From Paraburkholderia phenazinium (GTDB lineage: Bacteria; Pseudomonadota; Gammaproteobacteria; Burkholderiales; Burkholderiaceae), in NCBI RefSeq assembly GCF_900141745.1, contig NZ_FSRM01000001.1, forward strand, positions 1,426,001-1,490,000: 64,000 nucleotides of DNA, written 5' to 3'. Positions 57,797 to 64,000 of the stretch are shown here, in pieces. The position numbers and the translations under genes are program-made. How positions within the stretch are numbered: the stretch's first letter is position 1; each line of letters starts with the position of its first letter. Below the pieces are notes generated by a model. That model was not told the origin of the DNA. It ran no database searches and was given only the letters and a program-made list of their open reading frames with translations.

Positions 57797-59089
57797 TCAG
57801 ACGGTCAGCGCGGCGAAGGCGCGGCGTGCCGCATCGATCGTGGCGTCGAGGATCGCATCGTCGTGAGCAATCGATACGAAGCCTGCCTCATAAGCCGACG
57901 GCGCGAAGTACACGCCCGCGTCGAGCATCTTGTGAAAGAACGCGTTGAAGCGCGGTACGTCGCTCTTCGTGACTTCGGCAAAGCTCGCCGGAATCTTGTC
58001 CGCGAAGTAGAGGCCGAACATGCCGCCGAGCGAATCCGCCGCGAACGGCACTTTTGCTTCGCGCGCTGCGTTGCTTAGCCCCTGCACGAGACGCGTGGTA
58101 CATGCGCTGAGCGTCTCGTAGAAGCCCGGTGCCTGGATCAGTTGCAACGTCTTCAGACCAGCCGCCACGGCGATCGGGTTGCCCGACAGCGTGCCCGCCT
58201 GGTAGACGCCGCCGAGCGGCGCGAGGTGGGCCATGATGTCGCGGCGACCGCCGAATGCCGCCGCCGGCATCCCGCCCCCGATTACTTTGCCGAGGCACGT
58301 GAGGTCCGGCGTAATGCCGTAGATCTGCTGGGCGCCGCCGAGGGCGACGCGGAAGCCGCACATCACTTCGTCGAAGATCAGCACGGAGCCGTAATCGGTG
58401 CACAGCCGCCGCAGGGTGTTCAGGAACTCGGGCGTGGCGCGCACGAGGTTCATGTTGCCCGCCACCGGCTCGACGATCACCGAAGCGATCTCGTCGCCGA
58501 ACGCCTTGAACGCTTCTTCGAGCGCGGCGACGTTGTTGTATTCGAGGACGGTGGTGTGCTTGGCGATATCTACCGGTACGCCTGCCGAAGTCGGGTTCCC
58601 GAACGTCAGCAGGCCCGAGCCGGCTTTGACGAGCAGGCTGTCCGCGTGTCCGTGATAGCAGCCTTCGAACTTGACGATACGGCTGCGGTTCGTGAAGCCG
58701 CGGGCGAGACGCAGCGCGCTCATGGTGGCTTCCGTGCCGCTCGACACCATGCGCACCTGTTCGATCGACGGCACCAGCTTGCAGATTTCCTCGGCAATCT
58801 CGACTTCGGATTCGGTTGGCGCGCCGAACGAAAAACCGTTGACCAGTACCTTCTGCACGGCTTCGAGCACTTCGGGATGGACGTGGCCGAGGATCATCGG
58901 GCCCCACGAGCCGATGTAGTCGATATACCGCTGACCGTCCGCATCCCAGAAGTAGGCGCCTTGCGCACGCTCGATGAAGCGCGGCGTGCCGCCGACCGAA
59001 CGGAAAGCGCGCACGGGCGAGTTGACGCCACCCGGGATGGTGAGCTGGGCGCGCTCGAAAAGCGCTTCGTTCCGGGAATTGCTGGACAT
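57797..59089 (-). CDS. hemL: Glutamate-1-semialdehyde 2,1-aminomutase
   Basis: A 430-residue PLP enzyme that makes 5-aminolevulinate in the C5 heme pathway. The PLP lysine is in [32 protein letters not shown] and [16 protein letters not shown] are family motifs. The ATG at 59089 is used ([14 protein letters not shown]); upstream in-frame codons are poorly conserved. It heads the hemL-ribD-ribE unit and is divergent from a GntR regulator. Confidence 0.95.
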   Translation of the reverse strand: MSSNSRNEALFERAQLTIPGGVNSPVRAFRSVGGTPRFIERAQGAYFWDADGQRYIDYIGSWGPMILGHVHPEVLEAVQKVLVNGFSFGAPTESEVEIAEEICKLVPSIEQVRMVSSGTEATMSALRLARGFTNRSRIVKFEGCYHGHADSLLVKAGSGLLTFGNPTSAGVPVDIAKHTTVLEYNNVAALEEAFKAFGDEIASVIVEPVAGNMNLVRATPEFLNTLRRLCTDYGSVLIFDEVMCGFRVALGGAQQIYGITPDLTCLGKVIGGGMPAAAFGGRRDIMAHLAPLGGVYQAGTLSGNPIAVAAGLKTLQLIQAPGFYETLSACTTRLVQGLSNAAREAKVPFAADSLGGMFGLYFADKIPASFAEVTKSDVPRFNAFFHKMLDAGVYFAPSAYEAGFVSIAHDDAILDATIDAARRAFAALTV

Positions 59090-59339
59090 GGACGTTGGAC
59101 CTGTCAGAAAGGGATGCACAGGGGCGAGCAGGGTCGACCGGCAGCCGGAGGAGACTCCGGCCCGCATGCTCGTTTCCCTGTTTCGCGGCGGCTGAATGGT
59201 TATCTGAAATTGTACCGGAGTCGCGCACAGTCGGCGGGCGGCGGGGCGCAGCGGGGGTTGGGGAGATTGGCCGGGCGTGCGGTGCGGCGAGGCAATGCCG
59301 CTTTTGAAGCGCCGATATTTATTGGTATCCTCGTCCATC

Positions 59340-60155
59340 ATGCGCGACACCCTTATTTCCGCAGCGGCCGCGACCGCCGAACCCGAGACCCCAGCCGCTC
59401 CTGCATCGGCAACCACGCCGCCGGGTGCGGGCGCGTCGCGCGCGAACTACGTTTATGCACAACTGCGCGACGACATCTTCGAATTGCGGCTGCTGCCCGG
59501 GGACCGTCTGACCGAAGGCGGCATCGCGGAGCGTTTCAACGTCTCGCGTACACCTGCGCGCGAAGCCTTGCAGCGGCTGCAGGGCGACGGTCTGATGCAA
59601 GGTTACGTGCGCGGCGGCTGGGAAGTCGTGCCGATCGACTTCAAGCGCTTCGACGATCTGTACGAGATGCGCGAGCTGATCGAAACCTTCGCGATTCGAC
59701 GCCTTTGTCAGCGCGATGGGCCGCTTTCCGCCGCGTTGAGCGGTCTCCTCGATCAACTTGATGTGATCTGGCAGGCGCCAGCGGGCGAACGTCTCACTGA
59801 CGGCCGCGAAGTGGCGGCGCTCGACGAAGCGTTTCATCTGGCGCTGGTGTCGGCAACCGACAACGACGAACTGGCAGCCGCCCTGCAGCGCGTCACGGAC
59901 CGTATTCGCGTCGTGCGACGGCTCGATCTCGTGTACGGCAATTGCATCGACGAAACCTACGAGGAGCACGCCGCCATCCTCGCGGCGATCCGTGCGGGCG
60001 ATACCAACGCGGCGGTCGACTGCATCGCCCGGCACATTCACGGCAGTCAGGCCGAAGTCCGCAAGCTGACCGTGCACCGGCTCCATAGCGTGCGCACCAA
60101 GGCGGATCGCGCCGCAGTGACGGGCGCACCGCCGAAGGGCCGCGGCACCATCTAG
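59340..60155 (+). CDS. GntR-family regulator (FCD type)
   Basis: A 271-residue regulator with an Ala/Pro-rich N-terminal extension (about 1-32), then a winged helix-turn-helix ([29 protein letters not shown]). The C-terminal all-helical FCD domain has metal-type His positions ([26 protein letters not shown]). It is followed 229 bases later by an OFA-type MFS gene, which it may control. The effector is unknown. Confidence 0.9.
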   Translation: MRDTLISAAAATAEPETPAAPASATTPPGAGASRANYVYAQLRDDIFELRLLPGDRLTEGGIAERFNVSRTPAREALQRLQGDGLMQGYVRGGWEVVPIDFKRFDDLYEMRELIETFAIRRLCQRDGPLSAALSGLLDQLDVIWQAPAGERLTDGREVAALDEAFHLALVSATDNDELAAALQRVTDRIRVVRRLDLVYGNCIDETYEEHAAILAAIRAGDTNAAVDCIARHIHGSQAEVRKLTVHRLHSVRTKADRAAVTGAPPKGRGTI

Positions 60156-60302
60156 ATTCACCTGGGACTCACCCGGCGGCAACGCGATGCCCGCGGCCGG
60201 CTTTGTTCCTCCGGCTGGAAACCCCCGTCCCCTAAGGATCTTCTCTCGATCGGACCGGCTCGGGCATTCAATCGGCATGTTTCTCGCTAATGTCGACGAG
60301 CT

Positions 60303-60310
60303 TGTATACA
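60303..60310. promoter_or_regulatory. Candidate GntR operator
   Basis: The perfect palindrome TGTATACA lies about 75 bases before the MFS start and just past the GntR gene. Similar short palindromes bind FCD-type GntR regulators. It could also be part of a -10 element, so this is tentative. Confidence 0.3.
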
Positions 60311-60384
60311 TAGGGCGCCGGCTGTAGTCCAAGCGAATCCGGGGTGATTCGAGCGGCTCGCGCCATTCGAACCGGAGAGCACCA

Positions 60385-61671
60385 ATGAATAGCCGCACGC
60401 ATGCGTTGGACGGCACGGCCACGCCAATCGCGCCGTCAATCGCACGCACCCGCTGGTTTCAGCTTGCCCTCGGGCTCGTCTGCATGATGACGATCTCGAG
60501 CCCGCAGTATGTCTGGACCCTGATGACCAAACCGCTTGCCGCCAAGCTCGGCATCGCGTTGCCGGAGTTGCAGGTCACCTTCTCGATTCTTGTGTTGTTG
60601 CAGGCGTTCTTTTCGCCGTTTCAGGGCGCGCTCATCGATCGCTTCGGCCCGCGCCTGCTGATCTCGATCGGCACGCTGCTGGCGGGCGTGAGCTGGGTGC
60701 TGGCTTCCTACGCGCACAGCACGCCGATGCTGTATCTCACCTATGGCGGCGTCGGCGGTCTCGGTACCGGCATCGTCTATGTCGGCGTGGTGGGACTGAT
60801 GGTCCGCTGGTTTCCCGACCGACGCGGTTTCGCGGCCGGCGCGGTGGCGGCCGGCTACGGCATGGGCGCGATTGTGACGACCTTTCCGATCGCGGCATCG
60901 CTGGCTTCGCGCGGCGTAGAGTCGACGCTGTGGCTGTTCGGGATCGTCTTTGCCGCGGTCGGGTTCATCGCTTCACAGGGGCTGCGCGTGCCGCCGGCGG
61001 ATCTGGGCGCGAGCGTGCCGAGTGCGCTCACGGGGGTCGCTCCGCGCGACTTTCGACCGTCTGAGATGCTCAAGCAGCCGCTCTTCTGGTTGATGTTCCT
61101 GATGATGACGATGATGGCGACCTCCGGCCTGATGGTCACATCGCAGATGGCGACTTTCGCCGCCGACTTCGGCGTGAGCAAAGTCATGGTGTTCGGGCTG
61201 GCGGCGTTGCCTCTGGCGTTGACCATCGACCGCTTCACGAACGGTCTGACGCGGCCGTTGTTCGGATGGGTCTCGGATCGGCTGGGCCGTGAAAACACAA
61301 TGGGATTCGCCTTCGCGCTGGAGGGCGTGGCCATGACGCTCTGGCTGCTGACGCGCGATAACGCGGTGCTGTTCGTGCTACTTTCGGGCCTCGTGTTCTT
61401 TGGCTGGGGAGAAATCTTCTCGCTGTTCCCGTCGACCTTGACCGATACATTCGGTACCCGTTACGCAACCGCGAACTACGGTTGGCTCTATATTTCGTTC
61501 GGCGTGGGCTCGATTTTCGGCGGTCCGCTGGCCGCACTGCTGCATCAGCATACGGGTAGCTGGATCCCGGTGTTTGGCTGCGCGATTGCGCTCGACCTCG
61601 GCACGGCCGCGCTGGCGATGCTGGTGTTGAAACCGGCACGTGGACGCTTCCTGAAGGCGTTGGCACGTTAA
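60385..61671 (+). CDS. MFS transporter, oxalate/formate antiporter-like (OFA)
   Basis: A 428-residue, 12-helix major facilitator. QYVWTLMTKPLAAKLGIALPELQVTFSI and the loop motif ALIDRFGPRLL, with GLGTGIVYVGVVG, match OFA carriers, which exchange small carboxylates. Substrate unknown. Preceded by a GntR regulator on the same strand. GGAGAG lies about nine bases before the ATG. Confidence 0.86.
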   Translation: MNSRTHALDGTATPIAPSIARTRWFQLALGLVCMMTISSPQYVWTLMTKPLAAKLGIALPELQVTFSILVLLQAFFSPFQGALIDRFGPRLLISIGTLLAGVSWVLASYAHSTPMLYLTYGGVGGLGTGIVYVGVVGLMVRWFPDRRGFAAGAVAAGYGMGAIVTTFPIAASLASRGVESTLWLFGIVFAAVGFIASQGLRVPPADLGASVPSALTGVAPRDFRPSEMLKQPLFWLMFLMMTMMATSGLMVTSQMATFAADFGVSKVMVFGLAALPLALTIDRFTNGLTRPLFGWVSDRLGRENTMGFAFALEGVAMTLWLLTRDNAVLFVLLSGLVFFGWGEIFSLFPSTLTDTFGTRYATANYGWLYISFGVGSIFGGPLAALLHQHTGSWIPVFGCAIALDLGTAALAMLVLKPARGRFLKALAR

Positions 61672-61746
61672 GCGTTTTGGAGTTGCTAGTGGTGGGGCGC
61701 TCGCGAGGCCCCGCAACGCGCCTCGTGAACGCAGCAGGCAAACCCG

Positions 61747-62331
61747 TCAGGCTGCAGGTTTGCTTCGACGCGGGCTTTTACGCGTCACGCTGGCGGACTT
61801 CAGCTTCGCTTCTGCGGCTTGTTTCGCCGCCGCATGAGCCGAGACCTTGCTGGAGTGGGTCGGACCCGCCGGCGCATCGAGCTTCGGCGGTTTGCGCTTG
61901 CCTGTCAGCTCGGCCCAGCGTTTCTCTAGCGCGCCTTCGGCGACCGGCTTGATCGAGGTTCCCGATGCCTGCGCATCCCACGTCTGCACGGAGAACGGGT
62001 GTACGCGCAAAGCCTCGCGCGTGACGACGACTTCCTGATTCGCGTCGACGAGCCAGTCGTAGACGAAATCAATGCAAAGACGATAGCCACGTTTCGAATG
62101 GACATCGGGCACCTCGTACGGAGCGCGCGTGACGTAGCCGGAGCCGAATACCCCGCGCGGTTCCTGACTGACGCGATGAACGAACACGCGATCGCCCGGC
62201 AGGATGCTGCGCGCGACGCCACAGCCCCAGACATCAGTTACCGCTTCGCCGGCGGCGACACGTTTGGCGATATCGGGCAGTTCTGGCCAAGGCCATTTCT
62301 TGGGGCTCCAGATCAACAGGAAGGCGGTCAT
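61747..62331 (-). CDS. EVE/PUA-like domain protein with basic C-terminal tail
   Basis: A 194-residue protein. The N-terminal about 145 residues (FLLIWSPKKWPWPEL, WGCGVARSILPGDRVFVHRVSQEPRG, TWDAQASGTSI) resemble the EVE-like domain that often sits in front of an HNH nuclease. No HNH motif follows. Instead about 45 residues form a Lys/Ala/Ser-rich tail like those of histone-like proteins. A reader of modified bases that binds DNA through the tail is a fair inference, not a proven role. It is convergent with the OFA carrier gene. Confidence 0.7.
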   Translation of the reverse strand: MTAFLLIWSPKKWPWPELPDIAKRVAAGEAVTDVWGCGVARSILPGDRVFVHRVSQEPRGVFGSGYVTRAPYEVPDVHSKRGYRLCIDFVYDWLVDANQEVVVTREALRVHPFSVQTWDAQASGTSIKPVAEGALEKRWAELTGKRKPPKLDAPAGPTHSSKVSAHAAAKQAAEAKLKSASVTRKSPRRSKPAA

Positions 62332-62565
62332 AACGGGCTAGAAGCGGGTGCGTTGGAATGGCCGTGACGGGCTCAGGCGGGAGCTTAACCGATTGACGGC
62401 ATAGCTGCGTTCGTCGTCCGCTGCGCGTGCCGAAGGTCTACTGCACCCAGGCGAGAGGGCGACGCCCCGTTAACCGTCGCGTACAATTACATCTGTAATA
62501 CCGCAATCTTTGCTGTTTCCCTGCAGTCCGACGCGTGGTTGGCGGGCTGCCTCTTCTGGATTCCC

Positions 62566-63771
62566 ATGTCTCACGTCACCCGACGCCGGCCCGATGGCCG
62601 GCTGATCCTGTTGCTCGGCGCGCTCGCCGCGTGCGGGCCGATTTCGATCGACATGTACCTGCCGAGCCTGCCATCAATTGCGCAGGCGTTTCTGGTCAGC
62701 ACGAGTGCCGCACAGACGACGCTCACGAGTTTCATGCTTGGCTTTTCGGTCGGGATGTTGCTGTACGGACCGCTCTCCGACTCCTACGGACGACGGCCGG
62801 TGTTGCTGGGCGGCATCATCATGTATGCGCTTGCGAGCATCGCATGCGGGTTTTCGTTTTCGATTGGATCGCTGGTGACGTTCCGTTTTGTGCAGGCACT
62901 TGGCGCGGGTGCGGCATCCGTGCTCTCACGTGCGATTGCGCGCGACGCACACGAACCGGCCGATGCGGCGCGGGTGTTGTCGATGCTATCGATCGTGACT
63001 TCTATTGGACCGTTGTTGGCGCCGCTGATTGGCGGGCAGTTGCTGTTGCTGGGTGGATGGCGCGTGGTGTTCGTTGCGTTGACTTTGTTTGGCACGGTGT
63101 GCGCGGTGACGGCTTATCTGAAGGTTCCGGAGACATGGCCGCCTGAGAAGCGCAAGCACTCGGCGGTGCTGCAATCGTTTGGGGTGTACGGGAAGTTGCT
63201 GAGGGATCCGGTGGCATGGGGGCTGATGTTATGCGGCGGGATGGCATTTGCATCGATGTTCGCGTACATCACCGCGACGCCATTTGTGTATATCGAGTAT
63301 TTCCACGTTTCTGCGCAGCATTATGGGTTTTTGTTTGGGCTCAATATTGTTGGGATCATGTTTGGCAATTTTCTCAACACACGGTTGATTGGGCGGTTGG
63401 GGTCGTTGCCGATCATTTCCTTTTCGGCGATCGTCAGTTGTGTGGCTTCGTTGTTTGTTTGTCTGGTTTGCCTGACGGGGTGGGGTGGGTTGTGGTCGAT
63501 CGTTGCCGGGTTGTTTTTTGTGGTCGGGGTGGTGGGGTTGTTGTCGGCCAATTGCACGACGGATTTGATGCATCGGTATCCTCATAATGCGGGGGCGGCT
63601 GCGGCGGTTTTTGGGGCAGTGCAGTTGGCGCTTGGCGCGGCTTCTAGTCTTGCTGTGGGGCTTTGGCAAGGGGTTTCGCCTACCGGTATGGGGGTTACTG
63701 TTGGGGTTGCTGGGGTGCTTTGTTTTTGTGGAAGGGGGTTGGTTTTGCGGTGGCATAGGAGTGGGGTTTAG
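62566..63771 (+). CDS. Bcr/CflA-family MFS drug efflux transporter
   Basis: A 401-residue MFS exporter. The signature GPISIDMYLPSLPSIAQAF in the first helix, and LYGPLSDSYGRRPVLL in the next loop, identify the Bcr/CflA type. The later half is compositionally unusual: from about 63300 the coding strand becomes very rich in G and T. ATG at 62566 is used, as the family begins there. Substrate unknown. A strong inverted repeat lies about 100 bases past the stop. Confidence 0.92.
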   Translation: MSHVTRRRPDGRLILLLGALAACGPISIDMYLPSLPSIAQAFLVSTSAAQTTLTSFMLGFSVGMLLYGPLSDSYGRRPVLLGGIIMYALASIACGFSFSIGSLVTFRFVQALGAGAASVLSRAIARDAHEPADAARVLSMLSIVTSIGPLLAPLIGGQLLLLGGWRVVFVALTLFGTVCAVTAYLKVPETWPPEKRKHSAVLQSFGVYGKLLRDPVAWGLMLCGGMAFASMFAYITATPFVYIEYFHVSAQHYGFLFGLNIVGIMFGNFLNTRLIGRLGSLPIISFSAIVSCVASLFVCLVCLTGWGGLWSIVAGLFFVVGVVGLLSANCTTDLMHRYPHNAGAAAAVFGAVQLALGAASSLAVGLWQGVSPTGMGVTVGVAGVLCFCGRGLVLRWHRSGV

Positions 63772-63852
63772 GGGTTTTTTTGCCTGCGCGGCGCTTGTCG
63801 GTGTTCTTGCTGCTTTGGCCTTTCCTTGCTTTGTTAGTGGTCTATTAGCGTT

Positions 63853-63905
63853 GCCCCTGTGCGGGGCGGCACCTACTTTTCTTTGCCGCCGCAAAGAAAA
63901 GTAGG
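63853..63905. repeat. Inverted-repeat element after the efflux gene
   Basis: CCTACTTTTCTTTGC (63872-63886) and its exact complement (63891-63905) form a 15-bp stem with a CGCC loop. A smaller GCCCC/GGGGC hairpin (63853-63867) precedes it, and GCAAAAGAAAG follows. From memory this motif is frequent in Burkholderia and related genomes; that should be checked by search. It may act as a terminator. Confidence 0.6.
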
Positions 63906-64000
63906 CAAAAGAAAGCGGGCTTCCAACCGCTAGCCTGTAGGTGTCCACCACTGGCATGAAGCCGGAGAGGTCCGCGCACGGGACCGTCCCTCGCACCACT

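Noticed and set aside
63229..63999. Minus-strand open frame of 256 codons at the window end
   Set aside because: It is antisense to the Bcr/CflA gene and rich in Pro, Arg and Asn, as expected from the G/T-rich coding strand.

Overview
The window looks like a chromosomal segment of a Burkholderiaceae betaproteobacterium, most likely Paraburkholderia or Burkholderia. The support is high G+C coding DNA, several genes that closely resemble Burkholderia types (single-NBD sugar ABC importer, general porins, PXPV-repeat protein, hemL-ribD-ribE and ribB-ribH-nusB blocks) and E. coli-like PoxB, AroP, CynS and ArgG. No insertion sequence, phage, CRISPR array, rRNA or replication origin was found. About 57 protein genes and two tRNA genes are supported.

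Layout. 1-1330: end of a branched-chain amino acid importer (livG partial, livF) closed by a perfect terminator. 1.4-6.6 kb: GNAT and argD, a [2Fe-2S] flavin reductase, an SDR-type protein, a small membrane protein and rsuA. 6.7-12.6 kb: a glycine-betaine type ABC importer (proX, proW, proV) preceded by a mandelate-racemase-like enolase-superfamily enzyme and a divergent MocR regulator, a likely catabolic module. 12.7-17.4 kb: MFS exporter, poxB, aroP. 17.4-22.8 kb: a light-sensing cluster with heme oxygenase (biliverdin supply), a PAS histidine kinase, an Rcp-type response regulator and a bacteriophytochrome kinase. 22.9-27.7 kb: tRNA-Leu(CAA), hemN, a YkgJ-like protein, a DUF1439 lipoprotein, uppP, trmB, tRNA-Gly(CCC). 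27.7-28.4 kb is an AT-rich gene desert.

28.4-35.4 kb: lipoprotein, YggT, EthD, a DUF2520 dehydrogenase-like protein, a 53-residue basic protein, a PXPV protein, a threonine-dehydratase-like enzyme and ubiD. 35.4-37.2 kb: a lytic transglycosylase behind a long leader with a strong promoter, an internal terminator and a stable hairpin; this is the best candidate for an undescribed RNA element. 37.2-40.6 kb: aminotransferase, nusB, ribH and ribB with a degenerate GTP cyclohydrolase domain. 40.8-55.8 kb separates these riboflavin genes from ribE/ribD and holds a TPR protein, two porins, a cupin, a decayed uronate-type transporter, a sugar ABC importer, an esterase, cynS, argG, a TPR-sulfotransferase and a serine hydrolase. 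55.9-59.1 kb: hemL-ribD-ribE. 59.3-63.8 kb: a GntR regulator with an OFA-type MFS carrier, an EVE-like protein and a Bcr/CflA-type efflux pump. The last 130 bases hold a strong inverted repeat of a kind that looks dispersed.

Functionally, the segment mixes housekeeping (riboflavin, heme, arginine, ubiquinone, tRNA and rRNA modification) with solute uptake and environmental sensing. All family names rest on motif recognition by eye; no database search was run.
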